DNA of 64,000 nucleotides from UBA964 sp031382085. Its GTDB lineage: Bacteria; Pseudomonadota; Gammaproteobacteria; Steroidobacterales; Steroidobacteraceae. The notes below the pieces were generated by a model that had not been told where the DNA came from, did no database searches, and worked only from the letters and a program-made list of their open reading frames with translations. Both the position numbers and the translations under genes were made by a program. The stretch spans positions 35,225 to 99,224 of the forward strand of contig JANMYM010000063.1 of the NCBI GenBank assembly GCA_031382085.1, in the 5' to 3' direction. Positions 8,548 through 16,542 of this stretch are shown here, piece after piece; positions within the stretch are counted from its first letter, which is position 1, and every line of letters begins with the position of its first letter.

Positions 8548-9730
8548 GTCGCTCAGCGGCGCGCCACAGGATCCACGCCAGTGCAAAAGACACCAGCATC
8601 CATAGCTTGACCCACAACAAGTGATGGCTGATCAAAGGCGCCACGACGCCCATGGCAAACGCACCTAACAAAAGAGACAGGAACACCTGCACCGATGACA
8701 CGGAACCACGCGTATCGGGAAACAGGTCCAGCATCCGCAGCGTAAGCGCCGGACCGGAGATTTGCACGCCGATCGCGCAGATTGCCAACAGTAGCTGTTG
8801 CGCGAGGATCGGTGGCGATTCCATGACCGCGTGCATGACGGCCGCCAACAGCGCACCCCCCAGGCTGACAGTCAGGCCGACACGGAGCTGCTTCTTGGAT
8901 GTGTAGCGCCCGGCCATGCGCCCCGACATGAAGGCGCCGAGCATGAAGCCGCCGACCAGCGGCAGGAACAGCCAGATGAATTGAGTCTCCCGCAGGTGCC
9001 AGTGATCGAGCACGATTACCGGCGCCGCGCCGATGATAATCATCATCGCGCCGTGCGTGAAAGCATTGGCAAAAGCGAGCCACTGGAACTCGCGGTGGAT
9101 AGCGACATCCCAGGCGGCGGTAAAGAGTGCAACCGGATGAAATGCCAGGCGCTTGTGCGCGGGATGCGACTCAGCGAGCATCGCGTGGCAGGCCCAAAGG
9201 ACCGCGAGCCCTAACAACGCCATGAAACCAAACACCGCTCGCCAGTCGGCCACCGCCTGGATCCAGCCGCCGATCACGGGCGCGACCGCGGGCGCAAAGG
9301 TAAACAGCATGGTGACTACGCTCATCATGCGTTGCGCCGCCGGACCGTCGTACAGATCGCGGATCACGGCGCGCGACACCGCCATGCCTGCGCCGCCGGT
9401 CATGCCCTGCGCGGCACGAAACACCAGCAAGGTCGCGAAACTCGGCGCAAACGTGCAGGCGAGTGAGGCCAGCGTAAACCCACTGACACCCAGCAACACG
9501 ACTTTGCGCCGCCCCAGCGCGTCGGACAGTGGCCCGTAGATCAGGGACATGACGGCGTAGGGGAGCATGTAGAGCGTCAGCAACTGCTGCACGCTGAGCG
9601 CGCTGACATCGAACGCCCGCTGGATGGCACGGAAGGATGGCAGGCAGGTGTCGATCGCGAAGGGGCTCATCATCGACAGGAAAGCTAACAACAGTGCCAG
9701 CCCCATCGGCACCCGGGTTGATTGTGGCAT
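8534..9730 (-). CDS. Bcr/CflA-family MFS drug transporter
   Basis: A 398-residue, 12-helix major facilitator. The N-terminal segment (SPFAIDTCLPSFRAIQRAF), the loop YGPLSDALGRRKV after helix 2 and the RAAQGMTGGAGMAVSRAVIRD segment are typical of the Bcr/CflA drug-H+ antiport branch. The start chosen is the ATG at 9730, which shares its A with the TGA stop of trpA (TGATG); the open frame extends 52 codons further but would run inside trpA. The coupling to trpA suggests it is made together with the tryptophan enzymes, so export of tryptophan, an aromatic intermediate or an analogue is possible; that is inference. Family substrates include bicyclomycin and chloramphenicol. Confidence 0.88.
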   Translation of the reverse strand: MPQSTRVPMGLALLLAFLSMMSPFAIDTCLPSFRAIQRAFDVSALSVQQLLTLYMLPYAVMSLIYGPLSDALGRRKVVLLGVSGFTLASLACTFAPSFATLLVFRAAQGMTGGAGMAVSRAVIRDLYDGPAAQRMMSVVTMLFTFAPAVAPVIGGWIQAVADWRAVFGFMALLGLAVLWACHAMLAESHPAHKRLAFHPVALFTAAWDVAIHREFQWLAFANAFTHGAMMIIIGAAPVIVLDHWHLRETQFIWLFLPLVGGFMLGAFMSGRMAGRYTSKKQLRVGLTVSLGGALLAAVMHAVMESPPILAQQLLLAICAIGVQISGPALTLRMLDLFPDTRGSVSSVQVFLSLLLGAFAMGVVAPLISHHLLWVKLWMLVSFALAWILWRAAERHVAR

Positions 9731-10506
9731 CAGTTGGGCGCTGCCACGCGCAAGGCGCGCAGCCAGGCAGCCGGATCTTCGCCCCGTTCCAGTACTTCCA
9801 CCAGCGCCGAACCGACGATGACGCCATCGGCTAACGGCCGCAGCGTGGCAACCTGCTCCCGCGAGCGGATGCCGAAACCTGCGCACAACGGCACCTTGGC
9901 CGCGGCCCGTGCACGTCGCAGGTAGTCCGCCGCCTCGGGCGGCAACTCCGCGGATTTGCCGGTAGTACCTGTCATGGTCACGGCGTACAGGAACCCCTGG
10001 CTGGCGGCTGCCACTTGCGCAAGCCGCGCAGCAGTCGTCACCGGTGTCACCATCTGAATCAACGCCAGACCCGTGGCGCTGAGGGCCTTGCGAAAGTCTT
10101 CGCCTTCATCGAATGGCAGGTCCGGAACGATGAAACCGCTGACGCCGGCGATCGCTGCGTCACGGGCCAGCGCATCGAGACCATAAGCTAACAAAGGGTT
10201 GAGATAGCTCATCAGCACCAGCGGCGTTGCCGGGCGCTGCATCGCGGTCAACTCCCGCAGGATCCAGCGCAGGCTCACGCCCTGCTTCAGCGCCGCCTCA
10301 CTCGAGCGCTGGATCGTGACGCCGTCAGCCATGGGGTCCGTGAACGGTACGCCTATTTCCACCACGTCCGCGCCGGAGGCAACCGCGGTCAGGTGCTCGC
10401 GAAACCTGGCGGCCGAAGGGTAGCCTGCGGTCATGAAGGCCACGATGGCCGGGCCTTTCGTGTTAGCAGCCCGAATCGCTGCGGAAATCTGCTCGGCGGG
10501 GGTCAT
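9730..10506 (-). CDS. trpA: Tryptophan synthase alpha chain
   Basis: A 258-residue TIM-barrel subunit that cleaves indole-3-glycerol phosphate to indole and glyceraldehyde-3-phosphate. Both catalytic acids are visible: E50 in VVEIGVPFTDPMADG and D61 in the same segment, matching E49/D60 of the Salmonella enzyme. The C-terminal phosphate-binding GFGIRSREQV and GVIVGSALVE loops are present. It begins one base after the trpB stop (TGA-G-ATG) and its stop overlaps the start of the MFS transporter gene. Length is slightly short of the usual 265-270 but contains all motifs. Confidence 0.97.
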   Translation of the reverse strand: MTPAEQISAAIRAANTKGPAIVAFMTAGYPSAARFREHLTAVASGADVVEIGVPFTDPMADGVTIQRSSEAALKQGVSLRWILRELTAMQRPATPLVLMSYLNPLLAYGLDALARDAAIAGVSGFIVPDLPFDEGEDFRKALSATGLALIQMVTPVTTAARLAQVAAASQGFLYAVTMTGTTGKSAELPPEAADYLRRARAAAKVPLCAGFGIRSREQVATLRPLADGVIVGSALVEVLERGEDPAAWLRALRVAAPN

Positions 10507-10507
10507 C

Positions 10508-11749
10508 TCAACCCGCCTTGCCGGCTTTGGCGGCCATGCGTGGAATCAGGGTTTTCTGCATCGTTGGCATGTCCTTGTCGCCGCGGCCCGAGAGGCAGAT
10601 CAGAATCCGTTGGCGCGGATGGGCCCTGGCCCAGCGGCGCGCACCAACAAGGGCATGCGCGGATTCCAGCGCCGGCAGAATTCCCTCGAGCCGGCAGCAC
10701 TCTTCCACAGCGTCGAGGGTTTCATCGTCCGAGGCGCTTTCGTAATGCACGCGGCCCACATGGCTCAGCAGCGAATGCTCCGGGCCGATGCCCGGATAAT
10801 CGAGGCCCGCCGAGATGGAATGCGTTTCCTGGATCTGGCCTTCGGCATCCTGCAGCAGCAGCGAATAGCTGCCCTGCAGCACGCCGGGACGGCCATGGGA
10901 AATGGTCGCGGAATTCTGCCCGAGTCCCGAACCATGTCCGCCCGCCTCGATGCCTAACAAATCCACCGACGTGTCAGGCACGAAGGGGTAGAACATACCG
11001 ATCGAATTGGAGCCGCCGCCGACACAGGCGATGACCACGTCCGGCAGTCCGCCGGTCGCGGTCTTGAACTGCGCACGCGCTTCGCGGCCGATGATCGACT
11101 GCAGGTTACGCACCAGCAGCGGGTAGGGGTGCGGGCCGACCGCGGAACCTAACAAATAATACGTGTGTGTGGGATCCGAGACCCAGTCGCGCAGGGCCTC
11201 GTCGATCGCGGCGCGCAGCGTCTGGTCGCCGCCGGTCACCGGCACCACGTTCGCGCCCAGCAATTTCATGCGGTCGACGTTGGGCGACTGGCGCTGGGTA
11301 TCGATGACGCCCATGTACACGGTGCATGGCAGGCCGAGACGCGCGCAGGCCGCCGCGGTGGCCACGCCGTGCTGACCGGCGCCGGTTTCCGCGACGATGC
11401 GGCGCGCGCCGAGGCGCTGTGCCAGCAGGGCCTGGCCGATCGCGTTGTTGATCTTGTGCGCGCCGGTGTGCGCAAGATCCTCGCGCTTGAGCCAGACCTG
11501 CGCGCCCCAGGCGGCGCCCAGGCGCGGGGCCGGCGTCAGCGCCGTGGGCCGGCCCACCCAGTTGGCGAGCTGATCTTTGAGCGCCTGCTGAAAATCCGCG
11601 CGTGGCAGATATTCCTTCATGCCCGCCTCGAGGCGTTCCAGCGCGGGAATCAGGGTCTCCGGCACATAGCGGCCGCCATATGGGCCGAAGCGTCCACGGG
11701 CATCCGGCAATTGACCCGCAATTTCACTGGCTAACAATTCAGCACTCAT
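10508..11749 (-). CDS. trpB: Tryptophan synthase beta chain
   Basis: A 413-residue PLP enzyme joining indole and serine to form tryptophan. The start (GRFGPYGGRYVPETLIPAL) is the TrpB signature; the PLP lysine is K99 in LAHTGAHKINN, preceded by the LKREDL segment. AETGAGQHG (substrate carboxylate loop) and the phosphate loop GGGSNSIG are intact. This is the TrpB1 type that pairs with TrpA. It overlaps trpF by four bases upstream and is one base from trpA downstream, so alpha and beta chains are translationally linked. Confidence 0.98.
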   Translation of the reverse strand: MSAELLASEIAGQLPDARGRFGPYGGRYVPETLIPALERLEAGMKEYLPRADFQQALKDQLANWVGRPTALTPAPRLGAAWGAQVWLKREDLAHTGAHKINNAIGQALLAQRLGARRIVAETGAGQHGVATAAACARLGLPCTVYMGVIDTQRQSPNVDRMKLLGANVVPVTGGDQTLRAAIDEALRDWVSDPTHTYYLLGSAVGPHPYPLLVRNLQSIIGREARAQFKTATGGLPDVVIACVGGGSNSIGMFYPFVPDTSVDLLGIEAGGHGSGLGQNSATISHGRPGVLQGSYSLLLQDAEGQIQETHSISAGLDYPGIGPEHSLLSHVGRVHYESASDDETLDAVEECCRLEGILPALESAHALVGARRWARAHPRQRILICLSGRGDKDMPTMQKTLIPRMAAKAGKAG

Positions 11750-12342
11750 CCCGGTAACTCCCCAAAAGCCGCGCGAGCGGCCCGGACAAATTCAAAAATC
11801 TTCCGCGGCGATTTCACACCCGGGGAATCCTCGACGCCGCTGGATACATCGACGCCCCAGGGCCGCACGGCGGCAATCGCGTCTGCCACATTGCCCGCAT
11901 GCAGGCCGCCAGCTAACACCAGGCGCGTGCGGCGCGCCCAGCGCGCGGCTGTCGACCAGTCGGCGACCTGGCCGGTGCCACTGCGCGCGCCTTCGTAAAG
12001 CACAACTCCCGGTACTGTATCAGGCAGCGGTTGATCGCCACGCAATACAGGCAATGCCTCGCAGCCTAACGGTTGCGGCAGGTTCGCAAAATCGTGCTGG
12101 TCCGTCTGCAACATGTCCGGCCGGAACTCGGCGGCCACGTCACTCCACAACACGGGCCCGGGGTGCTGTGTCACCGCCACCAGGCGCAGTTTGCCGCGTG
12201 CCGGTTCGGCAAGCCGGGCCGCACGCCCAGGCTGCAGCTGACGCACCGAGGGCGCAAACACAAAGCCGATGGCATCGGCGCCGGCCTCGAGTGCAGCCGC
12301 TACCGCCTCGCTACCCGTCATGCCACAGACCTTGATCCACAT
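11746..12342 (-). CDS. trpF: Phosphoribosylanthranilate isomerase with altered active-site motifs
   Basis: A 198-residue TIM-barrel isomerase converting N-(5'-phosphoribosyl)anthranilate to CdRP. The catalytic cysteine is C6 in KVCGMT, and GFVFAPSVRQL and VDVSSGVE are clear family motifs. Two family signatures deviate. The general-acid aspartate of the usual LLD...GGSGxxFDW segment aligns with glutamate E117 (VLYEGARSGTGQVADW), and the usual LQLHG segment reads LQTDQHD (79-85). Glutamate may replace aspartate in function. The gene lies inside an intact trp operon, sharing TGATG with trpC and overlapping trpB, so it is very probably the working TrpF. Confidence 0.93.
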   Translation of the reverse strand: MWIKVCGMTGSEAVAAALEAGADAIGFVFAPSVRQLQPGRAARLAEPARGKLRLVAVTQHPGPVLWSDVAAEFRPDMLQTDQHDFANLPQPLGCEALPVLRGDQPLPDTVPGVVLYEGARSGTGQVADWSTAARWARRTRLVLAGGLHAGNVADAIAAVRPWGVDVSSGVEDSPGVKSPRKIFEFVRAARAAFGELPG

Positions 12343-13181
12343 CAGGCCACCCGCGCCGCGCGGCCGGCCCGCAGCATGGCCTGGATCAGCTCACCGGAGT
12401 CACCGGCCTGCATCAGTGCACTGCCGACCAGCGCGAGATTGTAGCCGGCGGCTGCGACCCTGGCAGCGTCGGCAGCGGTCGTGACACCACTTTCCGCCAC
12501 GCGCCGTAACTGGCGCGGCAACCGTGGCGCCAGCTCCAGCAAACGCGCCGGCACGATCTGCAGCGTGTTCAGATCGCGACAATTGACCCCTAACAAAAAT
12601 GGTCCGCGTGCAGCGCCGCGCGCATCGATCAGGCGCGCTGCGAGTTCGATGTCCGCTTCGTCAAAAGCCTCCAGCAGCACGAACAGGTGCTGCTCCAGCG
12701 CGCAGTCGACCAGGGCTTCGAGTTCGGCCAGCGGCAGCATGCGCACGATGACCAGCACACCGCCTGCGCCGGCTACCCGCGCCTCCAGGACCTGGTACGG
12801 ATCGACCAGAAAGTCCTTGCGCATCGCCGGAATCGGCAGGACGCGCGCAGCCTGCTCCAGATGCGCCATCGAGCCGTCGAAACGCGCCGGTTCTGTTAGC
12901 ACCGAGACCGCCGCTGCGCCCGCGGTCGCATACTGCCGGACCCGCGCACCGAAATCGTCGGATGCCGCATCCTTGAACTTGCCGACTGCCGGCGAGCGCA
13001 GCTTGTGCTCCGCGATAAGGTCAAAGCCCTGCGCTGACAGCTGTAGCGGCAAGGGCGCGGGCATGGCGGTCGCCAGACGCCGCAGCTCCGCATCGCCGCA
13101 CAGATCGCGCGCCAGCTGGACGCGCGCGCGGCTGCTCGCGGCCATCTCAGCGAGGAAACCTGGCACCGCTGCCTCGCTCAT
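12342..13181 (-). CDS. trpC: Indole-3-glycerol phosphate synthase
   Basis: A 279-residue enzyme closing the indole ring from CdRP. The catalytic residues of the family can be placed: E58 and K60 in IAEHKLRSP, the lysine of MRKDFLVDPYQ, the glutamate of FVLLEAFDE, the asparagine of GVNCRDLNT and the glutamate of VAESGV. GYNLALVGSALM forms the C-terminal phosphate site. Here TrpC is a single-function protein, unlike the fused TrpC-TrpF of enterobacteria. Its start overlaps trpD by four bases and its stop shares bases with the trpF start. Confidence 0.97.
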   Translation of the reverse strand: MSEAAVPGFLAEMAASSRARVQLARDLCGDAELRRLATAMPAPLPLQLSAQGFDLIAEHKLRSPAVGKFKDAASDDFGARVRQYATAGAAAVSVLTEPARFDGSMAHLEQAARVLPIPAMRKDFLVDPYQVLEARVAGAGGVLVIVRMLPLAELEALVDCALEQHLFVLLEAFDEADIELAARLIDARGAARGPFLLGVNCRDLNTLQIVPARLLELAPRLPRQLRRVAESGVTTAADAARVAAAGYNLALVGSALMQAGDSGELIQAMLRAGRAARVA

Positions 13182-14230
13182 GGCGCGCGGCCCCGCCCGA
13201 ACTCGGCCAGCCGCTGCAGGAGGTCGTTAGCCGCGCCTGAGTCGATGGCCTGGGCCGCCTGCGCCACCGCTTCCCGCGGTGCCGCCGCGCGCCCGGCAAC
13301 CTCCAGGGCCAGTGCGCAACCTAACAGCACGGCATGGCGATGTGCGCCGCGATCTGAACCCGTCAGAACCGCGTGCAACGCCTGCGCATTGTGCCGGGCA
13401 TCACCACCAGTCAGGTCGGCTGCGGCGCAGGAAGGCAGGCCATAATCCGCTGCCGATCTTGTCAGCTCACGGACCAGACCCGGCCGCACATCGAATATCC
13501 GGAAGGGCGCTATCGGCGTCGGCTCATCCCAGCCATTGTCGCTGTGGACAACGAAGGCGCGCTCGATGGGCATGCCGGCGAAAGCATTCGCCATGAGTTT
13601 CGCGATACCGGCATCAAACGCACCAATAACCTGGAACGGCGGGGCCGCCGGATTGGTGAGGGGTCCCAGGACATTGAACACGGTGCGCACACCTAACGCG
13701 GCGCGCACCGGCGCAATCGCCTTCATGGCCGGGTGGTAATGCGGCGCGAACAGAAAAGTGAAATTGCTGGCGGCAAAGCAGGCTGCGGCGGCCTGCTCGT
13801 CGAGCGGCAGGCGCAGACCCAGTTGTTCCAGGACATCGGCGCTGCCCGATCGGCTCGAGATCGAGCGATTGCCGTGCTTGACCACGGGAACACCACAGGC
13901 CGCTGTCAGCAGCGCAGCGCCGGTCGAGAGGTTGAAACTCCCGGAAGCGTCACCGCCGGTGCCGACGATGTCGACCGCGCGAAGCCCTGGCGGCAGGGCC
14001 GGCCGACGGGCCAGCGCGCGCATGGCAGTCGCGAGACCGCGCATTTCGTCCGCGCAAACACCCTTGGCGCGCAACGCAATCAGCAGCGCGCCGGCGAGCG
14101 GCGCCGGAAACTCAGGCTCGGTCAGGCCGCCCAGCAGCGCCTCCGCCTCCGCGGTCGTCAAGTTACGACCGGCTAACAGAGACTCCAGGAAAGCGCGCAT
14201 TTGCGCGAGCATTTGCGCCGATACGCTCAT
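13178..14230 (-). CDS. trpD: Anthranilate phosphoribosyltransferase
   Basis: A 350-residue transferase attaching phosphoribosyl to anthranilate. The PRPP-binding GTGGDASGSFNLST, the KHGNRSISSRSGSADVLE loop and the LGVRTVFNVLGPLTNPA segment are all intact, and the FAPHYHPAMKAIAPVR anthranilate region is conserved. It is separate from trpG, unlike the fused enterobacterial form. It overlaps trpG upstream (four bases) and trpC downstream (four bases). Length is usual. Confidence 0.97.
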   Translation of the reverse strand: MSVSAQMLAQMRAFLESLLAGRNLTTAEAEALLGGLTEPEFPAPLAGALLIALRAKGVCADEMRGLATAMRALARRPALPPGLRAVDIVGTGGDASGSFNLSTGAALLTAACGVPVVKHGNRSISSRSGSADVLEQLGLRLPLDEQAAAACFAASNFTFLFAPHYHPAMKAIAPVRAALGVRTVFNVLGPLTNPAAPPFQVIGAFDAGIAKLMANAFAGMPIERAFVVHSDNGWDEPTPIAPFRIFDVRPGLVRELTRSAADYGLPSCAAADLTGGDARHNAQALHAVLTGSDRGAHRHAVLLGCALALEVAGRAAAPREAVAQAAQAIDSGAANDLLQRLAEFGRGRAP

Positions 14231-14814
14231 CGACGAGCACCGCTTTGCAGGAGAAAATTCCCGAGCATCCTGGGACCAAGCGGTGTCAGCACACTTTCCG
14301 GGTGAAACTGCACGCCCTCGACCATCAGTTCGCGGTGCCGGGCGCCCATGATTTCATCCTGATCGGTGCGGGCGGTCACCTCGAGCACTTCCGGAAAAGA
14401 TGCCGGTTCTGCAATCAGCGAATGGTAGCGGCCGACCTCGCAATCCTGCGGTATGCCCGCAAACACGCCGGCGCCGTCGTGGCGGATGGTCGAGGTCTTG
14501 CCATGCATCAGGCGGCCTGCCCGCACCACCTTGCCGCCAAATACCTCGACCATCGACTGGTGCCCGAGGCAGACACCTAACACAGGCACGCGGCCCGCGA
14601 ACGCGCGGATCATGTTCATGGATACGCCGGCGTCGGCCGGCGTACCCGGTCCCGGTGAGATGCATAGATGTGTCGGCGCCAGGGCCAGGGCCGTCGTGAC
14701 ATCGATCCGGTCATTGCGGCGCACATCCACCTCGGCGCCCAGCACCAGGAACGCCTGCACAAGGTTGTAGGTAAAGGAATCGTAATTGTCGATCAACAAC
14801 AGACGCACGCTCAT
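14227..14814 (-). CDS. trpG: Anthranilate synthase component II (glutamine amidotransferase)
   Basis: A 195-residue class I glutamine amidotransferase supplying ammonia to TrpE. The triad is visible: nucleophilic cysteine in LGVCLGHQS, histidine and glutamate in VQFHPESVLT; the LLIDNYDSFTYNL start is the family signature. The start chosen is the ATG at 14814, one base after the trpE stop (TGA-C-ATG); the longer open frame upstream would read through the trpE gene. This class of protein can also serve PabB, so it may be amphibolic, but the operon position makes TrpG the main role. Confidence 0.96.
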   Translation of the reverse strand: MSVRLLLIDNYDSFTYNLVQAFLVLGAEVDVRRNDRIDVTTALALAPTHLCISPGPGTPADAGVSMNMIRAFAGRVPVLGVCLGHQSMVEVFGGKVVRAGRLMHGKTSTIRHDGAGVFAGIPQDCEVGRYHSLIAEPASFPEVLEVTARTDQDEIMGARHRELMVEGVQFHPESVLTPLGPRMLGNFLLQSGARR

Positions 14815-14815
14815 G

Positions 14816-16198
14816 TCAGACCCCTGCCTTGGCCATTTCCAGGGCCCGCGCCATCGCCGCGCTCTTGGCGAGCACTTCGTCGTGCTCGCGTTCCGCGATG
14901 CTGTTAGCCACGATACCGGCACCGGCCTGGTAGCTGTATTCGTCACCGCGCACCACCAGCGAGCGGATGGTAATGGCCTTGTCCATGCTGCCGTTCTTGC
15001 CGAAATAGCCCACCGTTCCGCCGTACAAGCCGCGGCCCACGGGTTCCAGCTCGTCGATGATCTCCATCGCGCGCACTTTTGGCGCGCCGACCAGGGTGCC
15101 AGCCGGAAAGGCCGCTGCGAACAGATCGAAAGCATCGCGCCCCGCAGCGAGCCTGCCGCGCACGCCGCTGACAATATGCATCACGTGGCTGTAGCGCTCG
15201 ATGGCCCGGTACGGATCGACATGCACGCTGCCGGCGGCGGCCACGCGACCGAGGTCATTGCGCGCCAGGTCCACCAGCATCACATGCTCGGCCGATTCCT
15301 TGGGATCCGCTAACAATTCGGTTTCATGGCGCAAATCTTCCAACGGGTCGTCACTCCGTGGCCGCGTACCCGCGATCGGGCGCAGTTCCGCAACACCGTT
15401 TTCAAGCTTGACCAGCGCCTCGGGCGATGAACCAATGACAACAACATCACCCACGTTGCAATAGAAGAGATAGGGCGAGGGATTGATCAGGCGCAGAGCG
15501 CGGTAGATCTGAAATGGATCCAGTCCATGCCGCCCCGAGAACCGCACTGACAACACCAGCTGGTAAATATCGCCGGCGGCAATGTGTTCCTTGGTGCGCG
15601 CGACGCCCCGCAGATATTGCTCGCGCGTCATCGATGGCATGGCGGGCGAATAGCGCGCCAGCCGCGACTTCATCGGGATGCCGCCGCGCAGCGCCGCCAC
15701 GATTTCCCGGCGCAGCGACTGGCGCTCAAGTTCGCTGCCCGCGTGCAACAGCGCAATGCCGCGGGTCACATGATCAAAAACCAGCAGGGATTGGGGAGCA
15801 AGGTAATGCAAGTCCGGAAAATCCTGCGCGTGCCGGGCGGCCGGCAGCCGCTCGAAAAAGCGCACCAGGTCGTAGGAGCTGTATCCCACCAAACCACCCG
15901 CCAGCGGGATATCCGCGCCAGGCGCGACCGGCCGGGGCGCGTCATGCAGGCCTTTGCGCAGGCCGGCTAACAAGTCCGGCAGCGAGGCTGGCCGCGGCCC
16001 GCGCGCATTGCCCACCGCGAACCCATCATTGCCGAGACGCACGCTAGTCGTGTCGCCGAAGCCGATGAAGGAATAGCGGCCCAGGCGCGCCCCGCCCTCC
16101 ACGCTTTCCAGCAGAAAGCACGGATGGAATGACGTCAGCTTCAGGTAGGCCGACACGGGCGTGTCGAGATCACCTGAAATGTCAAACGGACTCTGCAT
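14816..16198 (-). CDS. trpE: Anthranilate synthase component I
   Basis: A 460-residue chorismate-binding enzyme forming anthranilate from chorismate. Visible motifs are the N-terminal SVEGGARLGRYSFIG segment (tryptophan feedback site region), GDIYQLVLS, SPSPYLFY-like INPSPYLFYCNVGD, PIAGTRPR, ELLADPKESAEHVMLVDLARNDLGR and AGAGIVANS. The start is the ATG at 16198, with GAGG about 10 bases upstream. The gene is first in the trp operon and lies directly behind an attenuator terminator, so its expression should depend on ribosome stalling in trpL. It is a little shorter than the typical 490-520 residues. Confidence 0.96.
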   Translation of the reverse strand: MQSPFDISGDLDTPVSAYLKLTSFHPCFLLESVEGGARLGRYSFIGFGDTTSVRLGNDGFAVGNARGPRPASLPDLLAGLRKGLHDAPRPVAPGADIPLAGGLVGYSSYDLVRFFERLPAARHAQDFPDLHYLAPQSLLVFDHVTRGIALLHAGSELERQSLRREIVAALRGGIPMKSRLARYSPAMPSMTREQYLRGVARTKEHIAAGDIYQLVLSVRFSGRHGLDPFQIYRALRLINPSPYLFYCNVGDVVVIGSSPEALVKLENGVAELRPIAGTRPRSDDPLEDLRHETELLADPKESAEHVMLVDLARNDLGRVAAAGSVHVDPYRAIERYSHVMHIVSGVRGRLAAGRDAFDLFAAAFPAGTLVGAPKVRAMEIIDELEPVGRGLYGGTVGYFGKNGSMDKAITIRSLVVRGDEYSYQAGAGIVANSIAEREHDEVLAKSAAMARALEMAKAGV

Positions 16199-16216
16199 GC
16201 GTCAAAACCTCAACAT

Positions 16217-16252
16217 AAAAAAAACCCACCTCCGCGCTAGCGGAGATGGGTT
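16217..16252 (-). terminator. trp attenuator terminator
   Basis: Read on the minus strand, AACCCATCTCCGC (16252-16240) and GCGGAGGTGGGTT (16235-16223) form a 13-pair stem with one U-G wobble around the loop TAGC, followed by eight T residues (16224-16217). It lies between the trpL leader peptide and trpE, which is where an attenuator belongs. Confidence 0.93.
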
Positions 16253-16319
16253 CTGGTGCGATGAATTCCGACTTAATTAATCGATCACGGCTGCCCAGCA
16301 CCCACTCCGCCCGGAGGGG
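16240..16319 (-). promoter_or_regulatory. Alternative pause/antiterminator hairpins of the trp leader
   Basis: On the minus strand CCCCTCC (16319-16313) can pair with GGAGTGGG (16308-16301) around GGGC, forming a pause hairpin with one bulge. The same second arm, extended as GCGGAGTGGGT (16310-16300), can instead pair with ACCCATCTCCGC (16251-16240), the 5' arm of the terminator. The first arm begins three bases after three tandem Trp codons. A ribosome stalled there would mask it and favour antitermination. This is the classical trp attenuation logic; pairings were found by eye. Confidence 0.8.
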
Positions 16320-16360
16320 CGCCACCACCAGCAAAGGGTCTGGCAACTTGGCGAGCGCAT
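16277..16360 (-). CDS. trpL: trp operon leader peptide
   Basis: A 27-codon reading frame with ATG at 16360 and TAA at 16277. Codons 11-13 are three consecutive TGG (Trp) codons and a fourth Trp is codon 22; such clustering is diagnostic of a trp leader peptide. It stands upstream of the attenuator terminator and trpE. No Shine-Dalgarno is visible close to the ATG. Instead, TTGACG and CATACT stand at promoter spacing with only nine bases between the -10 box and the ATG, so the mRNA may begin at or next to the ATG. A leaderless trpL of this kind is known in rhizobia. The start codon is therefore well supported by codon content but not by an SD. Confidence 0.88.
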   Translation of the reverse strand: MRSPSCQTLCWWWRPSGRSGCWAAVID

Positions 16361-16369
16361 GACCGGGCC

Positions 16370-16399
16370 AGTATGGCCGCTCGCCTTCAGACTCGTCAA
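16370..16399 (-). promoter_or_regulatory. Likely trp operon promoter
   Basis: Minus-strand TTGACG (16399-16394, -35) and CATACT (16375-16370, -10) with an 18-base spacer, about 30 bases before the trpL codons. Predicted transcription start falls at roughly 16363-16360, i.e. on or beside the trpL ATG. No TrpR operator palindrome was recognised around it. Prediction by eye only. Confidence 0.55.
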
Positions 16400-16542
16400 C
16401 CTCTCCGTTCAGCTTGCCGACGTCGCGTTCATGACACACAAAAGTCCCTGTTTTTCGGCCTATCCGCAGCAGATGTGGGACAAACACACAAGCCGCCTGC
16501 CGGCATAGAATAGGCGCCCAATCTATCTGGCAGGGCGAAGTC

